A DNA stretch of 64,000 nucleotides from Eublepharis macularius (Eukaryota; Chordata; Lepidosauria; Squamata; Eublepharidae), in the NCBI RefSeq assembly GCF_028583425.1, contig NC_072791.1, positions 31,193,368 to 31,257,367 on the forward strand, written 5' to 3'. Of this stretch, positions 45,626 through 58,059 are shown one piece after another. Numbering within the stretch: position 1 is the first letter of the stretch; each line of letters begins with the position of its first letter. The position numbers and the translations under genes are program-made. The notes under the pieces are model-generated. The model was not told where the DNA came from and did not search any database. It was given only the letters and a program-made list of their open reading frames with translations.

Positions 45626-46133
45626 GCCCTGAAAAGGCAGGGAAAGATAAAATAATGTGGGGAAGGGGACACAGGTGAAAAGGAGCCGCCTCCCACAAAT
45701 ACTTGATGGTTTCTCACCATGCAGCTGGGCCCGGTCCAGCAGCTGTGCAACCAGGCCATAGTTTTCCTAAGCAGATGGGGAGGGAAAGCTGAAGTCAGGG
45801 AGACAGATAAAGATAGGTTGGCTGATGTATGAGAAGGAGAAAGGAAGCATGAGAAGGGGAGAGGCTATAGGGGCTTTCAGGGAACGGAAAGAGGAAATAG
45901 CAGGGGGGGAGGGTAAAATGAGATGCCCCCTGCAAGTCCTTTTGAGTTCCCTGCTCGTAAAAATGAATCCTAACCTCATCTCATAATTTTATAAAAGATG
46001 TAACAAAAGTGTTGCATATAAATAAATACAAGGAACAGGAAAACCTCCCAGGAACCAAACCAATCACTGTCGATGCATATATCTCAATTCATCCATATAA
46101 TTAATGTGCTCAAAGTGAACAATTGTGGAAACT
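45626..46133. other. unassigned intron sequence
   Basis: No exon seen. Confidence 0.4.
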
Positions 46134-46725
46134 GCCCAAATTTCATACATACAATCTATAAATACCATAAATATGTCAACAAATAATGCAACAATATAAA
46201 TACATGCAACAAGCAGCAATACAATATTTCTCCATCAAGATACAATACAGAAGTCTTCCAGACCAATGGTAAATATGAAACAATATGAAAATTAAACCGC
46301 CACTTGGAACCTCAGTAAATATAGAGTCCAGAGACTCTATAGCATTGGGTGTGCTAAGTAAGTGTTCATTATGCTTTAAGTGTAAAGCGTTGTCTTTTTG
46401 TTGGTATTGCAGGAGAAGCCTTCAAAATAATTTTTCAAAGGGAATTGCCTTGCATTCAAAGTTCAATGCCTATAGAAGCCTTCAATGATTATCTGCTCAA
46501 CTGGTTCTGCAGGCATGTTATTGGCCCATTTGGTACCAATGTTCCAGTCTCAAAAACCTAGTTGGTCACACAATGATGGTCTATCACCATGGCAATAGCA
46601 TAATGAATGAACTTACCTACAGTCTTACCTACTTACCAATTGCTGCTTGTTGCATGTATTTATATTGTTACATTATTTATTGACATATTTATGGTATTTG
46701 TAGATTGTATGTATAAAATTTGGGC
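46134..46725. repeat. fold-back repeat with 87-bp inverted arms
   Basis: Arms at 46134-46220 and 46639-46725 are inverted copies of equal length (left starts GCCCAAATTTCATACATACA, right ends TGTATGTATAAAATTTGGGC) with about 5 differences. The 418-base interior is AT-rich and unrecognised. Confidence 0.85.
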
Positions 46726-48850
46726 GGTCCCTGCCATTGTAATGTAATTACCAGTTCATCCAAAAATACCAGAATAAGACGGGTATATCTGGATCTACTT
46801 GAATAATGCCAGATAGGTATTTTGGGGGTATATATTTGCCTCGGGAATACCGAATCGCACACCCATGCTTTGTATTGCTACTGAGGACTGCTGATAGACA
46901 TTAATGAATATATTAGGGGCCACAATGAAATTTGCCAGAGTAGAAAGTACTGAGCAAGATGGATCAATGCTTTGAGTTGTATGTCTTCTAGTGAACTAGT
47001 GTACTATGGGACACAGCCTTAGGCCCATACCCTTGGAAATCTTAAGAATTTGCTAGCAGTATGGTATCTGCAGCTGTGTTCTGTAGAAAGAACACCTATG
47101 CCTTTAAATAAAAGAGCTGTTGGGACATCTGTTTGAGGCTTGGCACAGCTGGAATAAAAAAACACTGCATGTATTCTTTCTTCCGAAGCCCTTGGCATTT
47201 CAGTGTGTCTTGACCTTGTTGAGTTTATGGATGTAACCGGTTTTAAGCAAGGAAAATAGAGTTTATTTGAGGAGACTCAACGTTGTCCTTGCTTTCATAT
47301 TAATCCATCTTCTGAATGTAAGCGGTCTGCGTACAATGTATAGGAAGCTTTTAGAGGGATCAGTCACGACTGATGCATTTCAGTGCTCTTAGGCATTTTC
47401 CGTATTCTTGGCCTGAAATATTAGCTGAAGAGAAAGACTATAGAGTCAGGAAGTTCAGTGTAAGAATAATGTATTCTGATTGCATTCTACCACTCACAAG
47501 GCACCTCGGCGTCAATGTGGCTCCATGCATTTCTAACAGTTTGTAAAGAGGCTTTCCACTTAATATTAGAGAATACTTTGATAATACATGAGTAAAAATA
47601 CTTTTGGTAAACAGCTACTCAGTATTCTGTAAAATGGAATTGAAAGTTAGTTTGTTATAGGGATGATTTCATAGGTGCCCTTTGATACACATTTAATGTG
47701 TGATACTTGCCTCTTTGTGTTACCAAAATCTGAAAGAGGAATTGCCTGTGTTCAGTGTTAGGTTATGCCTGCCCTATTGGCCTTTCACTTCTCTGTCTAT
47801 CTCACCCCTGAGCTGGAATGTTCATGAGTTTTCTGGTCTACCACAGCTGTTTCCCCAAACGTTCAGGTTGGATTGACAAGTGACTAGAAGGGTACCAATG
47901 GCAACAGCCAGTTTTGATCCTGTTTTATATAATATATGGAATTTGTGACTTGGAAACCATTTGAAGGTTTTTGGTATGTGGTTTGTGGGATTAGGATATC
48001 AGGCCAACTGGCCTGATGTGAAAGGAATCGGCCTCAGAGAGTTTTGGGATCTACTTGGATTCACATTGGCTGAGTATTTTGTTTTGTCTTGTTTTTCTAA
48101 GCTACTTGATAACAGAGCTTGTGCCCTTGTTAGCCAGGCAGTGTCTCTTTTGTGAACAGTAAGGGTTTTTCCCCCCCTCCAAGGCTGTGTCAGTCTGGCA
48201 CCTTTTGCGGGCATAACGTTTATCCTTTAAAATAGTGAGTGCAACTCCATGTACCATTCATTATATTTATTTTTAGAACCCGCCGTGGGGGCTTATGCTG
48301 ACAAAAATGGAACCAAGGGAAATAAAACCAGTACACTTTTTTTGTAATGACTCCAGATTTGTAGCAACATTGTAGCACTATATTTCTACACAGTGGGAAG
48401 CAGAGGAGGCAAAGCTAACATTGTGCTTAGTTGACAGAATCTATAGATTAATGTCTTCCCTGTTCTCTCTATGCTGTGGAATAAATGCCACCCATAGTTT
48501 GTTGGGACAGACAATTCTGTGCATTGATTCATATTTGTGAAAGGATAAATGTTCTTTAGTAGTGTGTTACTTTGCTTTCTGTGTGATCATCTGTATGCAT
48601 GTTTGCAACAAACTGAATGGTACTCCTGTATGTCACAGAAGCTCTGTACCAGAATGATTATTACTGTTCTGAACTGAGGAAAAATGAAGAGTTTCTCTTC
48701 AGCTTCAGTTTGCTGTTATCAACTGTCTGTAGAATCGAGAAAATATAAGGGTATGAGGAAATCTAAGTTAGGAGTTTAGATTACTACAGCACACTCTTTA
48801 CGAGGCTATCTGTGCAAGCAGCCTGGAAACTGCAGCAGTGTGGTTCTAGT
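46726..48850. other. unassigned intron sequence
   Basis: No exon confirmed. A short TATATCTGGAT/GGTATTTTGGGG-rich stretch at 46770-46860 resembles one at 57290-57440 and may be an unnamed miniature element. Confidence 0.35.
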
Positions 48851-48851
48851 T

Positions 48852-49070
48852 AAATGGGATTGCCAGCCTCCTGGTGATAGCTGGAGATCTCCCGGAATTA
48901 TAACTGATCTTCAGGCAACAGATATCAGTTCACCTGGAAAAAGTGGCTGCTTTGAAGGGTGGACTTTATGGCATTATACCCTGCTGAGGCTCCTTCCCCA
49001 AACCCTGCCCTCTTCAAACTCCACCTCCAAAATCTCCAGGAATTTCCCAACAAAGACCTGGCAAGGAGTA
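48852..49070 (-). mobile_element. hAT-type element (GTTGCCAA family), degraded
   Basis: The sequence is the complement of the 6020-6217 family: GGATTGCCAGCCTCC start, TGCTTTGAAGGGTGGACTTT, CCCAAACCCTGCCCTC, and TCTCCAGGAATTTCCCAAC with ACCTGGCAA end. A further scrap is at 49225-49325. Confidence 0.65.
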
Positions 49071-49329
49071 GAGAACATATTACACTTGTTCTAGGTCAGC
49101 TGTACTGACTACCAGCATGTTTTTGAGCTCAGTTCAAACTTTGGTGTTTAACATTACAATCTAAATGACTTGAATCCACCATAACTGAAACGTGGGCCAC
49201 CAGGACATCACTTGGACTTTCAAAGCAGCCACCTTTCAAAGCAGCCATTTTCTTCAGAGGAACTGCTCTCTGTTGGGTGGAGATCAGCTATAATTCTGGG
49301 AAATCTCCAGCCCCCCTCTTGGATGCAAG

Positions 49330-50334
49330 TTTAGAACAGGGACTTTTTTGGATTGGCCCCTTTCCAAAGACTCATTTCCAGTAAAGATTTATTTGCTGTA
49401 TTTATTTTCTGCCTTTCTTTCATTATGGAAACTAGCATAGTGCACATAATGTTTCTAGGAGATCTTTCCCATCTGGGCACTGACCAGACCCAAAACTCTT
49501 CCTTCAGCCTAGCCATAGCATGTGCAAAGCCTATTTCATTTTCATTTCATCCAACGTTAATTTCTTTTGTTTATTTTTGTTACTTTCAATTCTATTGGTT
49601 TCAGTGGAATTCTCCAGTCTGGCTGTATCTTCTTTATTTTCCACCTTAATCTTACACAGTTTTCAAATATTGTAGTCCTCATCCATGGAATCCCAGCTGC
49701 CAAATTTCAGATATGTACATGCTCCAATTTTATAAATCGTTAAAGGAAAAATACATATTTGGCAGTTTCTCCCCCTCCTACCCTGTCCAACTGGGAGGAA
49801 ATTCTCATGGCTGTATCCATTTCATCAAAGGGATCTTCCCTGCCAAATTTCAGACATAAGAGGAGAAAGTTTCCCTATTATATAGACAGAGTAGTTAGAG
49901 GGAGGTGTTTGGCAATCCAGTAAAACAGATAACCAGTCATAGAGGCTTGCATATGGCAACTCCAGGAAAGTGGGTGATTTGGGGAAGGGAGTACAGATGT
50001 TTGTCTTTGGCAGAGAAAGCAAATGCAGGATTGATTCTAAAGGAAAAATTTGTGGAAAGTATTGTTGGAATGGCTCTTCCATCACCTTTCCCATTGCCAA
50101 GCCGCCTACTGTTTGCTCCAAAAATTCTTTCAGAGTCCAGAGAGTCCCACAAACAAATTTAATCAAAGTGTAGTGTGCTATTAGCAACTATCAGGCAAAA
50201 TCACTTCCTCGTTCTCCTCCCTTCTCCTCTGGCAGCTTCATCTCCAAGTAATACGTGATGACAAGGGGTGGGTGGGTATGCAGAACAATAAAATGCATCT
50301 ATTGTTACTCTTCAAATTTACTCTAAAATAATTA
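49330..50334. other. unassigned intron sequence
   Basis: No exon or clear repeat seen. Confidence 0.4.
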
Positions 50335-50560
50335 TGCATTTAAAAAATTTATGTCCTACCCCTCCATAAAAAAATCTAAAAGGTTAGCAGTGATCAAACA
50401 ATGATTAAAAAATAAAACAGCAGTAATGTGGTAAAGAAACAGCAATTTAAACATCAGATTACAATGTAGACCATCCTAAAAGCAGCATTGTTTAACCTTC
50501 TGAAAAGTTTAATGCCATAAACACAATGGTGACATGAAAATAGGCTAGCCAAAACTCTAG
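50335..50560 (-). repeat. possible LINE 3'-tail fragment
   Basis: An AT-rich block (ATTTAAAAAATTTATGTCCT, AACAGCAATTTAAACATC) resembling L2-like tails. Weak. Confidence 0.3.
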
Positions 50561-50801
50561 AGCTAGACAGGAAGCAAGCTGGATGTCATGGTCTGTCCAT
50601 TAGGTACACCTCGGCAACTACCCTATTGTTGCAGTACCAGGGTGGGGGAGAGGACAGGTGGCAGCTTCCCACGATGGGGGGAGGGGAGCATTTACCTAGG
50701 ATACAAAAAATCCTTGGGCTGGCCTTTGTAATAAAATTGATCTTTGGGATCCTTTTGCTCCAGACACTGCTATAGGACATTTGGGATGTGGAAGTCATTC
50801 C

Positions 50802-51030
50802 CCAGAGTAGTGGTTAGAGTATTGGTCTAGGATTTGCGACGCCCAGGTTTGAATCCCTGCTCTGCCATGGAAGACCACTGGGTGACCCTGTGCCAGTCAC
50901 AACCTCTCAGCGTAATCTGTACCTCACAGGGTTGTTGTGAGTTATAATGGAGGAGAGGAGAATTATGTGAGCCACGTTGGAGCCCCATTGGGAGAAAGGC
51001 AGCGTATAAATAAAGTCATAAATAAGGAAA
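50802..51030 (+). mobile_element. tRNA-derived SINE (GTAGTGGTTA family), nearly complete
   Basis: Box-A-like head GAGTAGTGGTTAGAGTATTG, box B GGTTTGAATCCC, body TGGGTGACCCTGTGCCAGTC and CTCACAGGGTTGTTGTGAG, 3' end GGGAGAAAGGCAGCGTATAA, AT-rich tail. It is the best copy of the family here; others are at 9873, 15065, 34006 and 51803. Confidence 0.85.
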
Positions 51031-51802
51031 TAAAACTATCATCCACTGTACTTCTGAAACCACAGGAACACAAAGCAGGGTCTGAGATGGTGACTATAAT
51101 GTCCATGGAGGAGTGTTTGGGATTATATGGCCCTTCAAGTACCCTTTGCAATTCAAAACAAGCATCTTTAATGGAGTCCCAAAACATCCTTAAAGATCCT
51201 TAAGATAAGTGCAATACACTGTCTATAATATATGAAATATTAAATCAGTACATACCAAATATGAAATCTCAGAAATGAATCTACAGTGAGATTCTATCAG
51301 CACCCCAAAGCTGCAAAACTGTTCCTTCAGAGGTGCAGCCTTATCCAAAATAGGCTGTATCCCAGTTCCATTATCAGCATCTCTAGCAACCTCTGTGTTA
51401 TCTGTACTGAGCTTCTTTTTATTGGCTCTCGCCTCTCTTGTTACCACCTCCAGACACTGCTGTAGGACATCCACTCCCTCTCCTGATTCAGACATATAAT
51501 TATGTGTTATCTGCATATAACTCTAAATGACCTGCATATAAGTCCAAATGACCTTCAGAGCATGCTGTGTGTAAAAACTACAGTTCCTTTACATCCACTG
51601 TGCTTGCTCTTCATGTAGAAGGTACGGTCTTGATCAAGATCTTTTAAAAACCACTTCATATTTCTTATATTAAAGAAAGACATTTATGAGATTGATCAAG
51701 CAAGTAAATACTTAATAATTCAGAAAATGTATAGATTTGGAAGTATATTTCCACTCATCAAGGTTAAAAAAAGTTCGATTCTTGGTTCACATTAACAACA
51801 AC

Positions 51803-52035
51803 ATTTGATTGATATACCGCCCTTCACGACAACTGAACACCCACTCAGAGCAGTTTACAAAGTATGTTATTATTATCCCCACAACAACAAACACCCTGTG
51901 AGGTGGGTGGGGCTGAGAGAACTCTTAGAAGCTGTGACTGACCCAAGGTCACTCAGCTGGCTTCAAGTGGAGGAGTGGGGAATCAAACTTGGTTCTCCAG
52001 ATTAGAGTCCTACACTCCTAACCACTACACCGAAC
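51803..52035 (-). mobile_element. tRNA-derived SINE (GTAGTGGTTA family), minus strand
   Basis: 3' tail at 51803, CCTGTGAGGTGGGTGGGGCT in the body, box-B complement GGAATCAAACTTGG, and head complement CTAACCACTACACCGAAC. Confidence 0.8.
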
Positions 52036-52911
52036 TGGGTCCCTGCAAATGCAAACAGCTAGCAAAGTGCTGTGGGCCAGCTGCTGCTGCTTTTTCCAAA
52101 GCTTTCCAAAGTGATACGAATCACTTTGGAAAGCTTTACTTCAAGATTCCCGAATTGGCTCAGCAATGCTAGGGCCAATTCAGGAATCCTGAATCTTTCC
52201 AAATCAGGCCCGATTCAAGTTAAATACCCAAATCGGAAACGCGAAGCACACATCCCTACTCTAAACCTAGTCAGCCAGCAACAGAATAGAATTTATCTGA
52301 AAATTACATAATACCAGTAATTTTTTTGTTTAAAAAAACCCCTGTGCTGGTACTCATATATAAGAATGCACCAAGTTCTACCAGTTCCCCCTCAGAACTT
52401 GGGAGATCCCCTCTAAAAGATGCCAGTATTCCATACCGGTGAGTACCACCATAATAAAAGCACTGCTATTTTTTTTACTATTTTTTAAAAATAGTTCAGA
52501 CAGTAGGGAGAAGAAAGGCACGCTTAAACATTTGTTTAAGCAATAGAAAGCCATGGGACTTATCTCCCTGTAAATGTTTCTTCATCCCAGTCCTTCACAT
52601 GTTTACACAGTAGAAAGTTGCACTTTGTTCAGCAGAGTTTACTCTTGCACTAGAGTACACAAAAATGAAAACATAGGATCAACATAGTGATAAAATTTTG
52701 GAAGAAGTTGTAGCCTTCCATTTCATAAAGTAAACCTTTTCTTGCTTCGAGTATAATTTCCAGTTTTAAGAGAGGCAGTGCAAATGAGTTATAGAAATTG
52801 GATTTTTTAAAAAAATGTTCTAAGATTTAGATTGAGATTCTCTAAAGGATTTCAAAGATCAGGGAATCAGTTTGGAAATATTAAATCCTGAAGATAGTTT
52901 TTTGGGGGTAG

Positions 52912-53365
52912 TTAGCTTGAGCAACAAAATGTAACTGATGTGCTGAGTGGCAAGCATGTAACAGGAAGTGGAGGAGCCTGAGTTATTAGGCTCCTACTGG
53001 TGGAGGGGCTCCAGATTTGTAGAGAACTGCTTGTTGGGAGGGGGTGATTGGACTGGACTATGATGAGAGGAAGAAGAGAGAAAGGGAAAGCTTTGGAAGG
53101 AGGGACTTGGGGATGTCTCTGTCTGAACCTGCTTAATCGAAAAGTGGCTTTGTTACCAACATGTACGACTGTTAAATTTGAAGTGTCCTCCTTGTGAGTC
53201 AGGTCCAAGACATGGACCTCTGAGCAATTTATATTTAGGATCACTGTGTGGTATACTGTGGTCCCGGCCTGGGGAGCACTTTGTAAATAGGCAGAAGTGG
53301 AATTAGCCGCGAGCAGATGGGAAATAAAGATGGCAAGAAACAGAATAAATACTAATGCAGTCCCC
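52912..53365 (-). CDS. open frame with N-terminal hydrophobic segment, unidentified
   Basis: A minus-strand frame of about 150 codons without a convincing ATG. It begins with a strongly hydrophobic stretch (TALVFILFLAIFISHLLA), followed by NSTS and other N-glycosylation-like sites (NCS, NLT). This could be a signal-anchor or a degraded retroviral/LTR-element reading frame. Neighbouring minus-strand frames at 53387-53984 are short and broken. No known domain is recognised, and the C-terminal part is serine/proline-rich and looks non-coding. It could be chance. Confidence 0.2.
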
Positions 53366-54144
53366 ACACACACATCCAATATGCAATCAAAACCTGTTAT
53401 CTAAGATACCCGAGTTCTCAGTGATCCTGACAGGAGGAGGAGTCTGGGAGGGTCCGATGGAGGAAAACGAAAGGCGCACAGTGATGATGTGTAGCGTGAT
53501 CCCAAGAGGTGATCGGGGGCTCAAAAACTGAAGAAGGAAAAGCAGTTGAAGGTTCAGAGACCAAGGCTTGTTCAAAGTTTCCATTGAAGGTCACAGGGAC
53601 AGTAGGTACGATCATCCTACTACAGAATTACCAGGGAATTGAGGCTACTTTTATGGGTAGATAATTGTGTAGTCTGGGAGTTTTGGTCCCCCAGGATCAG
53701 GATGGAGCTGCAGGAGAAAGTTTGAGTTCTCCTGGACAATATAAAATTAACTGCCGTCAAATTCAAGCAGGAAGATTTGAGGAGTATTAGAGGAGTCTTG
53801 CTTGATCAAGAGAGGTTTCACAGGGAACAAAAGGTTGGTTTGGATTGATGACTAGGTCTGGGATGGCTGATGAGATTTTGTTCTTGGTGTATGCATTATA
53901 GCTATTATTATTGCCAAGGCTGGAGATGCCTCTGGTTCTGAATGGCAAGTGGCTGATGTGATTGCCCCTCAGTGTGCTTTTCATGCAGGAGGATCTGCTT
54001 CCCTATTCACACGTGAAAAAGCCCAACAGTTGCTGGAATTTTCAACGGCCTCAGCTTAAATACTTGCCCTTTAATTCACATTTACTGCAGGTCTTGGGAG
54101 AGCCGGGTGTCAGGAGGCACATGATTAGCCGGGAGGGGGCGGTT

Positions 54145-55094
54145 CCAATGACAGGCCTACTCAGTGGGTATTGGCCTCGCTTCACCATCCTGCTATTCCT
54201 CACTGCAAAGAGGCAGAAGGTTTGGTGCCCTTTCTCGCCGTGTTTGTTCACTAGCAGCAGATGCTTCCAGGACTTATTTCGAGGGGGAACGCACCGTAAT
54301 GGTGTTCCAACAGTTCCCCCAAGTCAGGTGGCCCCTCCCACTGCACTTTAGGGCCGTTTAGGCCTTGATTGGGGCCCAAATGGCCTGAATCTGGGCCAAA
54401 ATGGCCTGGATCAGGTCGGTGCCAGGTGGGGGAACCCTTCCCCACCCGGCACCAACCCGATTCCAGCTGTTTCACCCCTGATCCGGGCCAAAATGGGCCC
54501 AAAATGGCCATTTTGGGCCGATTTCAGGGCCGAAGAGGGCCGGATTGGGGCTGAAACAGACCAGATTGGGTCTGTGCCAGGCGGGGGGAAGCCTCCCCCA
54601 CTGGGCACTGACCTGATCCTGGCCATTTCAGCCCTGATCTGGGCCGAAATGGACCCAAAATGGCCATTTTGGGCCCGTTTTGGGGGCGAAGGGGCCCGGA
54701 TTGGGGCCAAAATGGCCCTAATCGGGTTGGGGCCGGGCGGGACCATTTTTGGCGATTTGGGGCCTGTTTCAGCCCAGGTCGGGGCTGAATGGGCGCGGAT
54801 CGGGTCGGTGACAGGTGGGGGAAGTGTCCCCTACCTGGCAGTGACCCGGCCCCGGTCATTTGGGCCCCAATCAAGGCCTAAACGGCCCTAAAGTGCAGTG
54901 GGAGGGGCCACCTGACTTGGGGAAACTGTCGGAACACCGTTCCGGTGCGTTCCCCCTCGAAATAAGTCCTGGAAGGATCTGCTGCTAGTGAACAAACACG
55001 GCGAGAAAGGGCACCAAACCTCCTGCCTCTTTGCAGTGAGGAATAACAGGATGGTGAAGAGAGGCCAATACCCACTGAGTAGGCCTGTCATTGG
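54145..55094. repeat. large inverted repeat, 238-bp arms
   Basis: Arms at 54145-54382 and 54857-55094 are equal in length with about 8 differences and no gaps. Each arm holds about 123 bases of host flank including the 8-bp duplication, plus the first 115 bases of the hAT-type element. Confidence 0.92.
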
Positions 55095-55698
55095 AGTAGG
55101 CCTGTACATCGGCCATTTCTGGCCCTTTGGGGCCCGGATTAGGGCCAAAACAGCCTGGGCGGCTCTGACATGATCTGGGCCTTTTTGGCCCTAATCCGTG
55201 CCGAAATGGGCCCAAAATGGCCATTTTTGGCCATTTTGGCCCCATTCCCGCAGGGATCGGGGCTGGAACAGCTGGGATTGGGTCAGTACCAGGTCGGGGA
55301 ACCGTCTCCTGCCAAGCACTGACCTGGTTCTGGCTGTTTCGACCCTGATCTGGGCCCATATGGCCATTTGGGGCCCATTTCGGTCAGGATCAGGACCAAA
55401 ACTGCCAGGATTGGGTCAGTGCCTGGTGGGAGACCCCTCCCTTGCCCAGCACTGACCCAGTCTGGGCCATTTTGGGCCAGATCCAGGCCAAAACGTGCTC
55501 AAAATGGCCATTTTGGGCCTGTTTTGGCCTGGATTGGGGCCAAAAGGGCCCTGATTGGGCCACTACCAGGTGGGGGAACACTCCCGTGTCTGGCAGCAGC
55601 TGTATCCCGGCCATTTCGGACTGATCAAGGGGTGTGGCATATGCTAATGAGTCATGCTAATGAGTTCCTGCAGCTCTTTTTCTGTGAAATGACCCCTG
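54268..55698. mobile_element. hAT-type element with internal self-inversion and GGCC-AAAATGGCC array, 1.43 kb
   Basis: The left end is CAGGACTTATTTCGAGGGGG, the right end TTTTCTGTGAAATGACCCCTG. Flanking 8-mers are GATGCTTC (54260-54267) and GATCCTTC (55699-55706). The interior is made of degenerate units such as GGGCCAAAATGGCC, GGCCATTTTGGGCC and GATTGGGGCC. It is far longer than its relative at 42634-43052 and contains an inverted copy of its own left end with host flank. Many open frames here are by-products of the repeat. Confidence 0.82.
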
Positions 55699-55844
55699 GA
55701 TCCTTCCAAAAAGCAGCAAAAAATTGCAGCTCTTTAATGGCTCACAACCCACCCCTCAGTCTCTAACCAGGTGCTGAAGATCGCTACTGAAGCCAGTCAG
55801 CTCTGGGCATCATCTCTCTGATCAGACTAGCAGGTCAGCAGGCT

Positions 55845-55925
55845 TTGAAACCAGTGGCACCTTAGAGACCAATAAGATTTTTAGAGTATAAGCTTTTTAG
55901 AGTCAAAGCATCCTTCTTCAGAGGA
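55845..55925 (+). repeat. dispersed repeat arm (GTGGCACCTTAGAGACC family)
   Basis: Matches the left arm of 7101-7261 (CACCTTAGAGACCAATAAG, GTATAAGC, GAGTCAAAG). Confidence 0.6.
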
Positions 55926-58059
55926 GCAGGTGTGATATTGAACACGTGAGCAGGCTTCACTTGCTGGCTGCAATCCCACACAAAATTAAGCCAGTTTAAG
56001 TCCCCTGGTTCAAAAGTTTTAAGTGCATATAGCTCTTCGTTAGATGTAGTTGTTCCATTTTAATAGTCACCTGGGGTTTTTAAAATTATGTCCTCAGTCC
56101 AACAGCCTATGAAGAATGTCAGATTCTGACACAACTGATGAAACGACTGCATGCCATTATCAGCATCTCTTCTTGCTGTAAGATTTGATGCAATTTACCC
56201 TGTTGTCCATGGCTAATCAAGCGTTGCCAGATGCATTTCTAAGGATCAGGAGCTGTGAAGCAAAGCTGATGTGGCGACATTCTGGATATGCCAAGAAGTC
56301 ACTGAAGTGTGCTCATGAATACTGTATAAGATTGTATAGGTATGTAATCAAAATGGATCTTTGCTGAAACCTGTGTTAAATGCAGGAATATTTTCCAGCA
56401 AATTCTGAGCTGGAACATTTTGTTGACTTTGATTGTGGATGTTCAAATGGGACCTCCTTGTCTTTTAAACTTACCTTGTAAAAGTATTTAGTACAAATAA
56501 AAACAAAAATAAATATACCAGTACTACTACACATACTTCTACTACTACTACTATTACTACTACTACCACAACTTCTACTACTGTTTCAAAGGAAAGCCAG
56601 TCCTGCCTTTCTTCTGAAGTGTAGCTAATGAAAAGCCTAATCGATGGTCCAAACCAAATAGATATATTTGGAACATTAGTAAAACAACGTCAGTTCTATT
56701 TTCCTTAGTTATACTCCCCTGCATTTAGTCATATATACCATTCTATTAAGCATAAGACTGCCAATAATTTTGCCTTGAAACATAACTCTGCGTCTTTCAT
56801 CAGTGTGTGGTGTAGCAAGCTGTGTGGTGTGACTTCAACTTTCAGTTCTCTCCACATCACAGGAAAAGCTGAACTTGTGAAATATTTCCATGATATGTGT
56901 GGAAGCATTATCTCCTCCTTCTATTTTATTTTAATGAAAGCATGCTTCTGACATTTTTGCTTACAAAACAGTTTCCGTGACCTTTCAGTGAGTAAAAACC
57001 AAAGGGAAAAGGAAAGGAAAGGAAAGCAGGGGGAGGGGAGAACAAAACCCTTTGGTCTGAAAGCGTATAGTCAAAAAGCATCCATGGGTCTATCCTTGTA
57101 TGTCTCCAAATACGGTTCTTGCATCTGTCGAAATTTTTCGTGATGCTTCGTCTGCAGAACACTTCTGTTAACTGGTGCGTACCTCTACATCCTTTTCTGG
57201 AGAAATTCTTCCTTTCCAGTCTAACTAGACACATCACTAGGACTATAAGAGTCCTATAAGAAGAATGTGGAATTCAGTATTCCCAAACTGAATATATACC
57301 CAAAAATACCTTTGGGGTATTATTCAGGTATATCCAGCTTATTTGGGTACATTAAGATAAATCGGTATTTACGGTCCTGAATAATCTGGATATATTCGAG
57401 AATATCCAGAAATTGTATTTTAAAGGTTACAGCAATTCGTTCACCCTCCCTTGGTATTACTGGCTTGCCAGGTTAGATTGAGGGATTCTGTGGTTTGATG
57501 TTGCTTCTGTTGGGCTTGCATTGGCCCTGGGTTCTCCCTGACATCTGTGAGTTACCCTGGTTCTATTGAGCTTGCAACAGTGTCCCTTGTATCACTTTGG
57601 TTCTGCTGAGAGTCTGATTTGACATGGGTTCTTCTGGTATTCTCTGCTTTGGTGTTGGTTCTATTGGGTTTTGTTGGTTCATCTTGTTTTGGAACTGGCT
57701 TTTGGCTAGGAATTATCCCTGTGTGTTTGGTTCAGGTTTCTTTGCCCTAGAAGGCCTTGGAAACAATAGAGTGGCTAGGGACACCTTGTTCAGGGACTCA
57801 TAGAATTGAACCCCTTGGTCCAGTCTTCTTGAAATTTAGGGAGTCTACAGTGAACAGGAAGGAGGAAGTTCCCTAAAATTTTGATGGAGTTTTCACAAAG
57901 AACGCCCCCTCCCCCTCCCCCTCAGGTTCTCCCATAGGGAATAATGGAGCTGAACTTATTCAGATTCCTAAATAAAATACAAACCTATTTGATGTATCAT
58001 CCCGCATTAATTCCTAAAACATTAAAAAAGAAGTCCAAACATTTTTTTTAAAAATCAGA
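55926..58059. other. mostly unassigned intron sequence
   Basis: No exon recognised. A (CTA/TAC)n microsatellite-like stretch lies at 56519-56582. Confidence 0.4.

Noticed and set aside
48275..48348. Acceptor-like TTTATTTTTAG followed by a short open frame containing DKNGT, considered as the next PRIMA1 exon
   Set aside because: The translation has no transmembrane helix, does not match the expected continuation, and ends in a stop without a donor.
54369..55766. Many frames of 60-130 codons rich in GPKWP-type repeats
   Set aside because: By-products of the GGCC-AAAATGG tandem array of a transposon; present on both strands.
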